NCBI RefSeq assembly: GCF_002224225.1
Contig: NZ_NJGG01000001.1
Coordinates: forward strand, 1 to 64,000
Direction: 5' to 3'
DNA from: Polynucleobacter cosmopolitanus
Lineage (GTDB): Bacteria; Pseudomonadota; Gammaproteobacteria; Burkholderiales; Burkholderiaceae
Length of the DNA stretch: 64,000 nucleotides
The notes below the pieces were generated by a model. It had not been told where the DNA came from and made no database searches. It saw only the letters and a list, made by a program, of their open reading frames with translations. Each line of letters opens with the position of its first letter. Position 1 is the stretch's first letter. Of this stretch, positions 34,559 to 44,567 are shown piece by piece. A program made the position numbers and the translations under genes.

Positions 34559-36229
34559 TTACCGCATGATATTAAGAACACTATCAAACATTTGTCTGGC
34601 CATTTGTAATACCGTGCCTGATGCTTGATAAGCTTGTTGATAGCGCAATAAGTTAGCAGCTTCTTCTTCAAGATTGATGCCAGAATAATTCTCCATGGCA
34701 ACACTTGAGCTCTGCTGCCACTGATCTGCATAAGCACTTGTGGCTTTTAATTCTGCTGATTTATTGCCTACAGTGCTAATTAATCCGCCCAATGTGTCTT
34801 GATAGCTACTTAAACCACCATTCATACCCAATGACGTTTGTTTGGCCAGCATGGCAAGGACGTTTGAATTATCACCAGGGGCTGGAGCTACAACTGGGTT
34901 AGGCTGCATTGAAGTTCCTGCCGCTGCTGTTGCGATGTCATTAATGGTGGCCGTCACTGAATAGCTACTAGCTCCGGAATACGTTGGCCTTAACAAGAAT
35001 TGATCACCGGAAGATACCGCACCCGCATTGATTGATAATGAAAATCCAGCATTGGTGATTGATGCTAATGCGCTATTGGAATAAACATTCACCCCATCAG
35101 AAACTCGAGTTAAATTATATGAGTCTCCTGCACCAGTTTTCTCTAAGATGTAATCGCTGTTAGTGAGTAAATTAGTGTCGGTGATAGTAATGCTTATGCC
35201 ACCAGTGCCCGAATTTGTTGTGTAAGGGGTGGCTAGGCTTGCAGGTTGGGTAAAGATGTTTCCGCCCAGCATGCCATTTGCCTTAAGACCCGTTTTATTG
35301 ACCGCATTAATATCGGATGTAATGGCTAAGATGATTTGTCCGATGGTATTTTGGGTAGGATTAAGAATATTTTTTCTAAAGTCAAAAATACCACCTAAAG
35401 AACCGCCCAACAAAACATCAGAAACATCAACCTCTGCGCCACCATTTGGGGTGTGAGTCACATTTAATCGGGTGGGATCAGTTTTACTGGCCACTGTCTC
35501 CAGCTTGTATGTATTAAATGCTAGTACCAATGGCACGCCATTACCAATCATGACGTTGTAGTTACCGTCTTGCTCATTCACCGTGAGCTTGATTTGTTTA
35601 CTGAGATTAGCAACCACCTGATCACGCTGATCTAAAAGACCATTGACGTTTGATCCGCCTCGACTTGTTTGAGAAACAGCGATTTGTTGATTTAATGAGG
35701 CAATTTGAGAAGCCGCTTCATTAATTTTTGTCACACTGTCTTTGATTTGGATGTTCAAGCCACTATTGACATTGGTCAACTGCTTTTGAGCATCATTAAA
35801 TCTTGCCACCAAGTTTTGAGATGCAGAAATGACTGTCTGACGGCTTGATGTATCAGAAGGCTTAGATGATAAGTTTTGTAATTTATTGAAAAAGTCTAAA
35901 ACAGCTGTGGACAAACCAGAGCTAGAGTCAGTCAATAAGTTATTAATCGGCTGCATTTCAGCGCTTTGTGTCGCCAAATTACTGCTTGTTGTTCTGGCAG
36001 TATTAGCCTGCGCAGCCAAAAATTCACTATAAATACGATGAATGCCTGTAACGTTGGTACCTTGACCAATTGATGTCAATCCATACTGTACTGAAGGGCT
36101 GGGCTGTTGCTCCACAACCTGTCTTGAATATCCAGGTGTAGAAACGTTGGCGATATTTTGACCTGTCGTGTTAATACCTGCCTGGGCGGCATGTAATCCA
36201 CTTTGTGCGATCGATAAAATATCAGCCAT
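34559..36229 (-). CDS. flgK: Hook-filament junction protein FlgK (HAP1)
   Basis: 556 residues. The N-terminus is typical (SIAQSGLHAAQAGINTTGQNIANVSTPGYSRQVVEQ). The C-terminus has the paired motif SGINLEEEAANLLRYQQAYQASGTVLQMARQMFDSVL. The middle is a Ser/Thr/Asn-rich variable domain. It is separated from flgJ by 101 bp and has its own candidate sigma-28-like promoter at 36257-36283. Confidence 0.96.
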   Translation of the reverse strand: MADILSIAQSGLHAAQAGINTTGQNIANVSTPGYSRQVVEQQPSPSVQYGLTSIGQGTNVTGIHRIYSEFLAAQANTARTTSSNLATQSAEMQPINNLLTDSSSGLSTAVLDFFNKLQNLSSKPSDTSSRQTVISASQNLVARFNDAQKQLTNVNSGLNIQIKDSVTKINEAASQIASLNQQIAVSQTSRGGSNVNGLLDQRDQVVANLSKQIKLTVNEQDGNYNVMIGNGVPLVLAFNTYKLETVASKTDPTRLNVTHTPNGGAEVDVSDVLLGGSLGGIFDFRKNILNPTQNTIGQIILAITSDINAVNKTGLKANGMLGGNIFTQPASLATPYTTNSGTGGISITITDTNLLTNSDYILEKTGAGDSYNLTRVSDGVNVYSNSALASITNAGFSLSINAGAVSSGDQFLLRPTYSGASSYSVTATINDIATAAAGTSMQPNPVVAPAPGDNSNVLAMLAKQTSLGMNGGLSSYQDTLGGLISTVGNKSAELKATSAYADQWQQSSSVAMENYSGINLEEEAANLLRYQQAYQASGTVLQMARQMFDSVLNIMR

Positions 36230-36256
36230 TTACACCTTTCAGTACTACGTATACTT

Positions 36257-36283
36257 ACAACGACATATTTATAGAAAACATGA
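36257..36283 (-). promoter_or_regulatory. Candidate sigma-28 promoter of flgK
   Basis: On the minus strand TCAT-N15-GTCGTTGT, 27 bp before the flgK ATG. It shares the TCGTT core and exact N15 spacing with the fliC, flgM and 8315 sites but is the weakest match. Confidence 0.3.
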
Positions 36284-36330
36284 GACTTTTATAAATATTG
36301 ATTTGTTTAAGATCTTCTTTGGTTTATTGC

Positions 36331-37239
36331 TTAGGTCTTAAAGTTAGTTTTGATGATGTTGCTTAACTTTTCTGCATAGGCTGTGTCAGTTGCATACCCA
36401 GCCTTTTTTAAACCTTGAACAAACCCCAATAAAGTTTGACCATTCTCAATTAAGTTTTTATACCTTGGACTAGTTGATACCAAATTGGCGTAATCAGAAA
36501 AAGCCTCAGCATATGAGTCATAAGATCTGAATGTGGCCATGACTTTTTCAGGCTTACCGTTGATATATTCCGTGGTCAATATCTCAGTGGTTTTGCCTTT
36601 CCAATTTGAATTAGCTTTAATACCAAAAATATTATGACTGGTGGACCCATCTGCATTCAATATTTGACGCTTCCCCCAGCCACTTTCAAGGGCTGCCTGC
36701 CCTAAGATGAACTGAGGTGGCAATCCAGTTTTCTGGCTCGCCTCTTTGGCTTGAGACATCAATGGCTCAATAAATTCTTTTACTTTACTGGTCACACTGG
36801 ATAAATTAAATCCAGATTGTGAAGGTTTATTTAGCTCAAATATCTTTGGAACATTCAAGGGCATCGGTTCAGGTGAACCTTTTTCCTTGATTTCCTTTAG
36901 TTTTGGATCAGCTTGATTAAAGTTAGCTGCATTTTGCAGTTGCTTGATCATCATATCTGCAAGACCAACACCTCTTTCAGCCATCACCTGGCTCATTTGC
37001 TGGTCAAACATGCTGGTAAATAGTTTTCTATCCGTGCTGGTTTGATCTACATCCGTTGGGGTTGCATCACGCATGCTCTTAAGAACCATGTTCAAGAAAA
37101 GCGCTTCAAATTGTTTTGCTGCTTGATTTAATGCTTCTGGTGAATTTTTCTTGGCTGCTGCTTTTAAATTACCCAAACTCTTTGCATCAATCGCAACCGA
37201 TTGGCTGGTTTGAAAGTCAGCACCCACTGGCGTAGTCAT
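36331..37239 (-). CDS. flgJ: Rod cap and peptidoglycan hydrolase FlgJ
   Basis: 302 residues in two domains. Residues ~35-105 are the rod-scaffold domain (AAKQFEALFLNMVLKSMRDA). Residues ~155-300 are a glucosaminidase-type muramidase: LPPQFILGQAALESGWGKRQ with probable catalytic E185, then HNIFGIKAN and FRSYDSYAEAFSDYANL. The dual-domain form is typical of beta- and gammaproteobacteria. It overlaps flgI by 1 bp. Confidence 0.96.
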   Translation of the reverse strand: MTTPVGADFQTSQSVAIDAKSLGNLKAAAKKNSPEALNQAAKQFEALFLNMVLKSMRDATPTDVDQTSTDRKLFTSMFDQQMSQVMAERGVGLADMMIKQLQNAANFNQADPKLKEIKEKGSPEPMPLNVPKIFELNKPSQSGFNLSSVTSKVKEFIEPLMSQAKEASQKTGLPPQFILGQAALESGWGKRQILNADGSTSHNIFGIKANSNWKGKTTEILTTEYINGKPEKVMATFRSYDSYAEAFSDYANLVSTSPRYKNLIENGQTLLGFVQGLKKAGYATDTAYAEKLSNIIKTNFKT

Positions 37240-38402
37240 TAGATGATCTCTAACTCTGCGTTAAGTGACCCTGAAACCTTGATGGCTTGCAATATTGCTA
37301 ACAAATCTTGAGGGGTGGCTCCAATAGAATTTAGTGCGTTCACAACATCACTCAGTAAAGCTGAGTTTGGTAATGAAACCACCAAGCCAGGCTTAGATTC
37401 AATACTCACTTGAGCGTTTGTCACACCTGCTGTTTCCCCACCAGATAATGCGCCAGGTTGACTGATTTCATTTGTTGCAGAGACAACCACTGAGAGATTG
37501 CCATGCGAAATTGCGCAAGGCTTCAGTGTTACGGCCTGATTCATAACGATTGAACCTGTTCTAGCATTCAACACAACTTTGGCAGCTTGAGGTTTTGCTT
37601 GAATTCTGACAGATTCAAGCTCACCCAAAAAGGAGACTCTTTGATCATAATCAACTGGCGCTCGGACATTAATCACTCTGGAATTTTTAGCACTTGCTGT
37701 GCCTTCACCAAATTTCTTATTAACTTCTGCAACGACCAAGGCTGCAACCGAGAAGTCAGAGTCCTTCAATTCGAGAGTGATAACACTGCCCTCACCAACC
37801 ATCATATTCACGGCTCTCTCAACAGTAGCACCAGCACTGATTCTTCCAGCACTCAAATGATTGACTGTCGTTGTTGAACCAGCAGCGGCCGCACCAGCGC
37901 CACCAACCAATAAATTTCCTTGGGCCATTGCATACACTTGACCATCAGCACCTTTTAAGGGGGTCATGAGTAAGGTGCCACCTCTTAAACTTTTAGCTGC
38001 GCCAACTGATGACACTGTGATGTCGAGGGTTTGTCCAGGCTGGGCGAAAGATGGCAAGTTTGCAGTGACCACAACACCTGCAACGTTTTTGGCTTGTAAA
38101 TTTGCACCTGCCGGAGTGTTGATCCCCATTTGAGTCAACATATTGGTAATACCCTGAACAGTCACTGGGCTTTGGTCACCCGTGCCATCAAGACCAACAA
38201 CAATGCCGTAACCAATCAATTGGTTTTGACGAATCCCTTGAATGCTTGCTAATTCTTTGATTCGCTCAGCGCTGGCTAAAGGCGAATAAATGAAGCTGGC
38301 TAACAATGCCAAGCAAATCACTTGTCCAAAGACATATTTTTTAAAAAATTGTTTTGAGCTCATGTGAGTTAGTGTTTGATGTTGAGCTTGTTGAATAAAC
38401 AT
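37239..38402 (-). CDS. flgI: P-ring protein FlgI
   Basis: 387 residues from the first ATG. The ATG at 38363 (MSSKQFFKKYV) would place the signal peptide (cleavage near LASAE) at a more normal distance and may be the real start; neither has a clear ribosome binding site. The mature protein begins RIKELASIQGIRQNQLIGYGIVVGLDGTGD, the FlgI signature. It forms the periplasmic ring around the rod. Confidence 0.96.
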   Translation of the reverse strand: MFIQQAQHQTLTHMSSKQFFKKYVFGQVICLALLASFIYSPLASAERIKELASIQGIRQNQLIGYGIVVGLDGTGDQSPVTVQGITNMLTQMGINTPAGANLQAKNVAGVVVTANLPSFAQPGQTLDITVSSVGAAKSLRGGTLLMTPLKGADGQVYAMAQGNLLVGGAGAAAAGSTTTVNHLSAGRISAGATVERAVNMMVGEGSVITLELKDSDFSVAALVVAEVNKKFGEGTASAKNSRVINVRAPVDYDQRVSFLGELESVRIQAKPQAAKVVLNARTGSIVMNQAVTLKPCAISHGNLSVVVSATNEISQPGALSGGETAGVTNAQVSIESKPGLVVSLPNSALLSDVVNALNSIGATPQDLLAILQAIKVSGSLNAELEII

Positions 38403-38421
38403 AGATGGGAGTTAAGCAATT

Positions 38422-39087
38422 CTAGAAAGGCAAAATGCTATAAAAAAGTCGATTCATCATGCTTGCAATCGCTGACTGATCAACTTGAGCATTGGTTCTA
38501 TATTCAATTCGAGCATCAGCAACTTGAGTCGATGAAATCACATTACCTTTGGCTATTAACTGTGGTGATACGATCCCTGAAAACCGGATAAAGTCAGCGC
38601 CACGGTCATAACCAATTTGCTTTTCACCTTGAACCACAAGGTTACCGCCCTCAAGAACATCGACCACCGTCACAGTCAAAGATGAATTAAATGCATTGGT
38701 AATATTGCCAGTGTCAGTTGACTCAAGAGTTCTTTCGCCTGCCCCGTTGACATTGGCATTTTTCATTGCACCAGCAGACAAGCCGCCCAATGCACTTAAA
38801 CTATTAACTGCAGATCCTGTATTTTCCGACTTTGTATTATTTGCTTTATTTGCTGAACTTTTTTCAGCAATCACGATGGTGATGACATCGCCAACTTTAC
38901 TTGCGCGACGATCTTCGAACATTGATCGATAAGTTCTCTCGGTATAAATTGCGCCGCTCATAGGCAAAGCTCTTTCAGCGGGCATTGGGCGAACGGTTGC
39001 TGAAGTTGAAGTAATCGTTGATGGCGTTACACCAGCACAACCTATAAGCGTTGTGGCACATGTGGCGATGAGGATCAAATACTTCAT
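38422..39087 (-). CDS. flgH: L-ring lipoprotein FlgH
   Basis: 221 residues. The signal peptide ends in a lipobox LIGC with the lipidated C17. The mature part has MFEDRRASKVGDVITIVIAEKSSANKANNTKS and VVQGEKQIGYDRGADFIRFSGIVSPQLI, both FlgH hallmarks. It forms the outer-membrane bushing of the rod and lies 19 bp before flgI. Confidence 0.97.
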   Translation of the reverse strand: MKYLILIATCATTLIGCAGVTPSTITSTSATVRPMPAERALPMSGAIYTERTYRSMFEDRRASKVGDVITIVIAEKSSANKANNTKSENTGSAVNSLSALGGLSAGAMKNANVNGAGERTLESTDTGNITNAFNSSLTVTVVDVLEGGNLVVQGEKQIGYDRGADFIRFSGIVSPQLIAKGNVISSTQVADARIEYRTNAQVDQSAIASMMNRLFYSILPF

Positions 39088-39101
39088 ATATTTACCTATT
39101 T

Positions 39102-39884
39102 TTATAACTGAGCTAACTTTTGTAACATTTGGTCAGATGCAGTAACAGCCTTACTATTGATTTCGTAAGCACGTTGAGCCTGAATCATATTGACCATCTC
39201 TTCAACAACGTTCACGTTCGCTGTTTCAATGTAACCTTGAACCACTGTTCCCAAGCCATTAGTGCCTGGAACGTTGACTGCGGGTGCGCCTGAAGCGTTG
39301 GTTTCAATATAAATATTTCCGCCCTTTGCTTCCAAACCGGCTGGATTGATAAATGCAGCCAACTGAATAGCACCTACTTGGGTAGGGGCAGCAGCACCAG
39401 GCAATGTCACGTTAACAAGTCCATCCACACTCACGGTCAGTGACTGTGCATCCGCTGGAATTGTGATGGCAGGCTGTAAGACGTATCCACTTGCTGTGAC
39501 TAATTGACCTTGGTTATCCACTTGGAATGATCCAGCACGTGTGTAACCAGTTGTGCCATCTGGCAAAAGAACTTGAAAGAAACCTTGGCCATCAATTGCC
39601 ACATCTTTTGCATTACCCGTTGTTTGAAGATTTCCTTGAGTATGCATGCGCTCAGTTGCAACAGCTCGCACACCAGTACCAAATTGCATACCTGATGGTA
39701 GTTGTGTGTTTTGAGAAGACACAGCGCCTGGTTGACGAGTATTTTGATAGAGAAGGTCTTCAAATACAGCTCGCGATTTTTTAAAACCAGTTGTATTAAC
39801 GTTAGATAGGTTGTTAGTAATCACATCCATCTGCGTTTGCTGTGCCTCTAAACCTGTTTTTGCTATCCATAATGATCGAATCAT
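39102..39884 (-). CDS. flgG: Distal rod protein FlgG
   Basis: 260 residues, the standard length. The N-terminus has [42 protein letters not shown] and the C-terminus [33 protein letters not shown]. Strong match throughout. Located between flgF and flgH. Confidence 0.98.
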   Translation of the reverse strand: MIRSLWIAKTGLEAQQTQMDVITNNLSNVNTTGFKKSRAVFEDLLYQNTRQPGAVSSQNTQLPSGMQFGTGVRAVATERMHTQGNLQTTGNAKDVAIDGQGFFQVLLPDGTTGYTRAGSFQVDNQGQLVTASGYVLQPAITIPADAQSLTVSVDGLVNVTLPGAAAPTQVGAIQLAAFINPAGLEAKGGNIYIETNASGAPAVNVPGTNGLGTVVQGYIETANVNVVEEMVNMIQAQRAYEINSKAVTASDQMLQKLAQL

Positions 39885-39909
39885 TTTTTTACCTTTGAAG
39901 TTATCTAGT

Positions 39910-40653
39910 TCAGCTTAGGTTGAAGAGCTGAGATGCCTTAGCGGCATTGTTTTCAGCATTTTTTAATAAATTAATCTGCATTTCGTATTGATGGCTCAAA
40001 TGAATCATGCGAACCATTGCATCCACAACGTTCACATTGCTTCCCTCAATGGATGAATCAACCACAGTCACGGTCTGATCAATTGGAGCTGGGTTGCCAT
40101 CTTTTGTTCTGAATAAGCCATCATCCCCTCTGACCAATGTTTCAACTGCTGGGTTGACCAACTTAAGTCTGCCCAGCTCGTTATTGATAGCAGGATTTGT
40201 TCCAGGAATGATGGTTGAAATAGAACCATCCTTAGCAATATTGATGGTTGAATCTGGTGGAACTGTGATTGGACCACCTTCGCCCATCAAGTTAAAGCCT
40301 CGCTGCGTTTGCAACAATCCTGTGCTTGTGGCCATCATCGAACCATTGCGCGTGTAAGCCTCTTTACCTTCTTTATCTATCACAGCAAACCAGCCTGGGC
40401 CACTGATGGCGATATCTAAATCGCGACCAGTTCTCTGAATCGGACCATATGAATAATCACTGCTGGTATTTCCAGACACAACTTGAGTTCTGGTCTTTAG
40501 CTCTCCATCACCAACAATCGGAACAGCTTGATAACTATCAATTTGAGCTCTGAATCCAGCCGTTGAAACGTTGGCCAAATTGTTGGCAACAGTTGCCTGT
40601 TGGTCCATGACCTGTTTTGCACCAGTTAACGCTGTGTAGATCAACTTATCCAA
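39910..40653 (-). CDS. flgF: Proximal rod protein FlgF
   Basis: 247 residues. The rod signature is [39 protein letters not shown] and the C-terminus is [36 protein letters not shown]. It forms the rod with FlgB, FlgC and FlgG. Confidence 0.97.
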   Translation of the reverse strand: MDKLIYTALTGAKQVMDQQATVANNLANVSTAGFRAQIDSYQAVPIVGDGELKTRTQVVSGNTSSDYSYGPIQRTGRDLDIAISGPGWFAVIDKEGKEAYTRNGSMMATSTGLLQTQRGFNLMGEGGPITVPPDSTINIAKDGSISTIIPGTNPAINNELGRLKLVNPAVETLVRGDDGLFRTKDGNPAPIDQTVTVVDSSIEGSNVNVVDAMVRMIHLSHQYEMQINLLKNAENNAAKASQLFNLS

Positions 40654-40685
40654 AATGATTCCTCATGCTGTAATCATTGATTAAC

Positions 40686-42155
40686 TTACTGACCAATGTT
40701 GATAGCAGTTTGTAAAACTTCGTCTTGCTTTTTAATCAATTGAGCGACTGACTGATAGTTACGTTGAGCTGCAATCAATTTGATCATTTCACCTGTCAAG
40801 TCGACGTTTGACTGTTCAACAGAAGAGCCCTCGATGGCGCCCGTACCATACTGACCAGGAGCACCAGCATCTTCAACACCTGATGCCAAGGTTGATAAGA
40901 ATTGATTGTCACGAGCAACTTCTAAACCGTTAGGATTTTTAAAGTTAGCTAACATCACTTGAGCTTGAACTTGTTGTTGACCGTTACCGTATCTTGCCAA
41001 AATCTTACCGTCACGCTCAACAGAAATACCTAAAAGGGAACCTGGTGGGTAACCATCTATTTGAGTAGAAGATGCTGTAAAGTCGCCTGCATATTTTGTG
41101 ACATCAGAAAAATCCAAAGGCAATGCAGTTATTGCCTCGCCTGATAATCCCTGAGGAATATCAAATGTTAGCTGCCCCTTCGCAACATCCCAAACAGCAG
41201 CCACAACAGGTTGCGGCGTAGGTAGATCGAGCTCCTTTGAATATGAAGTAGATGCAACATGCGTATCGTTTTTATTGATTGTTCCATCTGCATTAAATAC
41301 AAAATTTAATTTTGCAATTTCTTGAGAGTTGCTATAAATATAAGCCTCCCAATGAGTTGGAACTGTGATGGTTGCGCTACCTGAGGTTACTGTTGCTGCG
41401 TTACTAATTCCTACAACCCCAGTATTTGTATTTATAGATTGAATGAACGTATTGTCAGGAATACCCGTACCAGTGACTCTTTGGCCGACCTTTAATCCAG
41501 GCAAATTTGCAGTTGGAACTGTCATGGATGCAACTCCAGCGGTGAGGCTGGCTGTTTTGACTTTTTCTTCCTCATAGCGGTAGTAAGTCTGAATCACTTT
41601 TGCAACACCTACTGGGTCATAAACAATACTAGATGTGGTGTTGTTGAACGAAGTGGTGTCTGCAGTATCAAATGTAATAGCATTACTTATTTGAGTTTCT
41701 TCAGCAGGCAGATTCATTTCAATCTTTGCCAGTGTTGATACTTCAGGGGGATTTTTTGCTGTATCAATTTGTAACACGCCCTGAGCATTCGTTGCAGCAT
41801 CTGGAAAGCCAATCAATTTATCGCCATTAGCATTAATGATGAATCCCAATTTATCCATCTGGAATGATCCATCTCTTGTGTATGTATAAGAGCCATCAAT
41901 TTTTTGAACTTTGAAAAAACCGCCACCGTTAATGGCCATGCTTAAAGGGCTCACACTTGCAACGATTGAACCCTGAGACATGTTAATCTTCGCGCCCTTG
42001 ATCTGAGCACCCTGAGAGCTTCGCACCGCTCCAGCCAAAGCTGACTCGAAGTCTGATGACTTGTAGCCACTCACACCTGAGTTGGTGATGTTGTTACCAA
42101 CAACTTCAAGATTTAAAGAAGCGGTATTTAATAATGTTGGGTTCAATTGAAACAT
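40686..42155 (-). CDS. flgE: Hook protein FlgE with inserted domain
   Basis: 489 residues, longer than the ~400 of Salmonella. The N-terminus (LNTASLNLEVVGNNITNSGVSGYKSSDFESAL) and C-terminus (GEMIKLIAAQRNYQSVAQLIKKQDEVLQTA) are canonical. Residues ~201-266, between YYRYEEEK and HWEAYIYSNSQ, are an extra module with the pattern LKVGQRVTGTGIPDNTFIQSI and VGISNAATVTSGSATITV, which is typical of surface and phage-tail proteins rather than hooks. It should protrude from the hook surface. It lies between flgD and flgF. Confidence 0.96.
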   Translation of the reverse strand: MFQLNPTLLNTASLNLEVVGNNITNSGVSGYKSSDFESALAGAVRSSQGAQIKGAKINMSQGSIVASVSPLSMAINGGGFFKVQKIDGSYTYTRDGSFQMDKLGFIINANGDKLIGFPDAATNAQGVLQIDTAKNPPEVSTLAKIEMNLPAEETQISNAITFDTADTTSFNNTTSSIVYDPVGVAKVIQTYYRYEEEKVKTASLTAGVASMTVPTANLPGLKVGQRVTGTGIPDNTFIQSINTNTGVVGISNAATVTSGSATITVPTHWEAYIYSNSQEIAKLNFVFNADGTINKNDTHVASTSYSKELDLPTPQPVVAAVWDVAKGQLTFDIPQGLSGEAITALPLDFSDVTKYAGDFTASSTQIDGYPPGSLLGISVERDGKILARYGNGQQQVQAQVMLANFKNPNGLEVARDNQFLSTLASGVEDAGAPGQYGTGAIEGSSVEQSNVDLTGEMIKLIAAQRNYQSVAQLIKKQDEVLQTAINIGQ

Positions 42156-42182
42156 GTTTTAGTCTCCAGAAAAATTTGCTAC

Positions 42183-42836
42183 TTAACGAACACCACGAAT
42201 AGTGCTCATTGCAATATTTGTGCCGTTATTTAATGAAAGTTGTGGACCAGCAGAAGTTAATTCCACTCCACTGACGGTGGCTTGAGTTAATGGCGTTGCT
42301 GCAACAGTTTGATTCAGTTTTTTTGCATTAACTTGGAAGGTATATTGCCCATTTGGAGCAGTACCGCCCTCATTCATTGAGCCATCCCAAGTAAAGCTTT
42401 TAATACCAGCAGCATTAGCACCTAAATCCGCAGTTTTAATGATTCGACCACTTGAATTGATCACATCAACAACCACGCTCTCAGCCGCACCCTCTAAACG
42501 CATGGATAAGTTGGCAGAGCCATTCAATAAGTTGATTGAATTACCGTCCGCAAGAATAGTCTTACCGATCAAAGAAGCTGATTGCATTGATTGCGTTGCC
42601 ATCAAACTAGCTTGTAGGCTGCTGACTGTCGCGTTCAATTGATTAATGCCCTCAACAGTATTTAACTGAGCAATTTGACTGGTCATCTGGGCGTTATCCA
42701 TCGGGTTCATTGGATCTTGATATTTCATCTGGGTGACCAACAACTTCATGAAATCATCTTTGGTTGATTTCACGCTTGATGCCGTCCCAGCTGATACGCC
42801 TGCTGCTGAGGTATTGTTAATAGGTGTGATTGCCAT
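42183..42836 (-). CDS. flgD: Hook cap protein FlgD
   Basis: 217 residues. The N-terminal part has DDFMKLLVTQMKYQDPMNPMDNAQMTSQIAQL, the FlgD signature. The C-terminal Ig/tudor-like part includes GRIIKTADLGANAAGIKSFTWDGSMNEGGTAPNGQYTF. FlgD scaffolds hook growth and is then lost. It is 8 bp after flgC. Confidence 0.96.
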   Translation of the reverse strand: MAITPINNTSAAGVSAGTASSVKSTKDDFMKLLVTQMKYQDPMNPMDNAQMTSQIAQLNTVEGINQLNATVSSLQASLMATQSMQSASLIGKTILADGNSINLLNGSANLSMRLEGAAESVVVDVINSSGRIIKTADLGANAAGIKSFTWDGSMNEGGTAPNGQYTFQVNAKKLNQTVAATPLTQATVSGVELTSAGPQLSLNNGTNIAMSTIRGVR

Positions 42837-42844
42837 ATAAATCC

Positions 42845-43249
42845 TTATTGGCCAATGGTGAGTGTTTTTAATGTCATGGATTTAGCTGCGTTCATGACAT
42901 CAACGTTGTTTTGATAGGATCTTGATGCTGAAAGCATGTTCACCATTTCTTCAACCGGATTGACGTTTGGCATTGCCACGTATCCAGCAGGGTTGGCTTG
43001 CGGATGGCTTGGCATATACATCAGTTTTGGCTCTGCTGTATCTTCAATAACCTTCTCGACCTTGACACCAACACCTTGACCATCTTTTACGGGGACTGCA
43101 GAAAACTCAACTTGCAATGCTTTATAGGGCTTGCCATCAGGACCGGTCGCGCTGTCCGCATTCGCCAAGTTACTTGCAACAGTATTCAAGCGAAGAGCTT
43201 GGGCAGTCATCGCAGAACCGGCAATATCAAATACATTGAGTAAAGACAT
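42845..43249 (-). CDS. flgC: Proximal rod protein FlgC
   Basis: 134 residues. [41 protein letters not shown] at the N-terminus and [39 protein letters not shown] at the C-terminus identify FlgC. It lies 11 bp after flgB. Confidence 0.97.
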   Translation of the reverse strand: MSLLNVFDIAGSAMTAQALRLNTVASNLANADSATGPDGKPYKALQVEFSAVPVKDGQGVGVKVEKVIEDTAEPKLMYMPSHPQANPAGYVAMPNVNPVEEMVNMLSASRSYQNNVDVMNAAKSMTLKTLTIGQ

Positions 43250-43260
43250 GATGAATTTCC

Positions 43261-43659
43261 TTAGTTATTTTGGATGACTGATGCAATGTTTTTAAACTGA
43301 TTATTAATCAGGGTAATTGCCGCCTCATACTGCAAAGCATTCTCAGTAAACTGGGCTCGTTCAATATCCATATCAACGGTGTTACCGTCTAGACTATTTT
43401 GTTTACTGGCTCTTTCTTTAATTTCTGCAGTACCTATTGTTCCCGTGTTTGGCAAATGATTTGAGCTTGTGAGCTTTAATTCTGCAGGGTTCGCTTGTTG
43501 TAAGGCAGTCTGCATTGCGCTATTAAAATCAATATCGACCGCCTTATAATTAGGCGTGTCAGCATTAGCAATATTTGAAGCAAGCAATTGCTGTCTCTGA
43601 GCTCTGAGGCTTAAAACCTGCTCATAGAAATTAATTGGGCTCAATTGCATATCAGACAT
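43261..43659 (-). CDS. flgB: Proximal rod protein FlgB
   Basis: 132 residues. The N-terminus has [30 protein letters not shown] and the C-terminus has [32 protein letters not shown]. It is the first gene of the flgBCDEFGHIJ run, divergent from flgA. A sigma-28-like box (43693-43719) lies upstream. Confidence 0.97.
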   Translation of the reverse strand: MSDMQLSPINFYEQVLSLRAQRQQLLASNIANADTPNYKAVDIDFNSAMQTALQQANPAELKLTSSNHLPNTGTIGTAEIKERASKQNSLDGNTVDMDIERAQFTENALQYEAAITLINNQFKNIASVIQNN

Positions 43660-43692
43660 AACTCTTCATTGCTCCAAGTTGATCGACCGCCT

Positions 43693-43719
43693 CTTACGGC
43701 AGAAATTTATATAACTTGA
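43693..43719 (-). promoter_or_regulatory. Candidate sigma-28-like promoter before flgB
   Basis: On the minus strand TCAA-N15-GCCGTAAG, 34 bp before the flgB ATG. The spacing is exact and GCCG is retained. flgB is usually an FlhDC (class II) operon, so the box may be a second promoter or a chance match. Confidence 0.35.
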
Positions 43720-43828
43720 ATCATATTTAGATTTTTTGCCAGCAAAAGCTCGAAGAGAGCCGAGTTTTCTGTTTACCTTGGCTAATCGTTGGCAACCACG
43801 GCTAATTTATTTACCCTAAAATATTCTA

Positions 43829-44533
43829 GTGGATAAAAAATCTTTGATGGTTCGCTTTTTCTTGGTTTTCCTTGTGTTTTCAGGAATGCCAATGTCTAGT
43901 TTTGCTCAAAATCAGAATGTTGATGCACTCATGAGCAAGGTGACATCTCATTTACAACAAAAATTTGGTGGCCCAAACAATGCATCAATCAAGGTATTCC
44001 CCCCTGAAACAGAACTGAATTTAGCTCCTTGCAATAAATTAGATATTTCAGTCCCTGGCGGACCTTCATCTATCAACGGAAATATTCGAGTTGGCGTGAA
44101 ATGCCTTCAGACCAATGGCTGGACGATATTTTTATCGGCCAATGTCCAGCAGAAAAAAACATATTTTGTGGCTAAGCGGCAAATCCCATATGGGGAAATC
44201 CTAAAGGCAGAGGATCTCGTTCCTGCGCAAGACTTTCCGGACAATATTCCAATGGATGCCGTTTTGGATTTGCGGCAAGCTGTTGGGCGAAGCGTTGTTG
44301 AAATAGTTGGAGAAAATGCCCCTATTTTGACGCGACACTTTTCCAATCAATCAGTGATTTCAAACGGCCAAGCTGTAAAAGTACTGGTTCAAGGAAGCGG
44401 CTTCAAAATAACCAGCGATGGGAAAGCCCTTGGAAATGCCAGCGCTGGACAATTTGTGAAAATTAAACTCAATTCTGGTCAAATCGTCATAGCAGTAGCA
44501 AAAACACAAGGATTTGCTGAAATTGTTAAATAA
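43829..44533 (+). CDS. flgA: P-ring assembly chaperone FlgA
   Basis: 234 residues from a GTG; the ATG at 43847 is an equally possible start, and no ribosome binding site decides it. The signal peptide is cleaved near MSSFAQ. The mature part has CNKLDISVPGGPSSINGNIRVGVKC and the SAF domain (YFVAKRQIPYGEILKAEDLVPAQDFPDN...LRQAVGRSVVEIVGENAPIL), then VKVLVQGSGFKITSDGKALGNASAGQFVKIKL. FlgA helps FlgI assemble in the periplasm. Confidence 0.95.
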   Translation: MDKKSLMVRFFLVFLVFSGMPMSSFAQNQNVDALMSKVTSHLQQKFGGPNNASIKVFPPETELNLAPCNKLDISVPGGPSSINGNIRVGVKCLQTNGWTIFLSANVQQKKTYFVAKRQIPYGEILKAEDLVPAQDFPDNIPMDAVLDLRQAVGRSVVEIVGENAPILTRHFSNQSVISNGQAVKVLVQGSGFKITSDGKALGNASAGQFVKIKLNSGQIVIAVAKTQGFAEIVK

Positions 44534-44567
44534 AGACAAATGTCATGGTTATATTGATAAAAATAGC

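Noticed and set aside
43800..43830. TTGGCAACCACGGCTAA before flgA as a sigma-54 promoter
   Set aside because: GG and GC are separated by 8 bp instead of 10, and no sigma-54 activator is present.
44131..44143. Exact GCCGATAA on the minus strand inside flgA
   Set aside because: No TAAA at the required spacing and it is antisense within a coding region.
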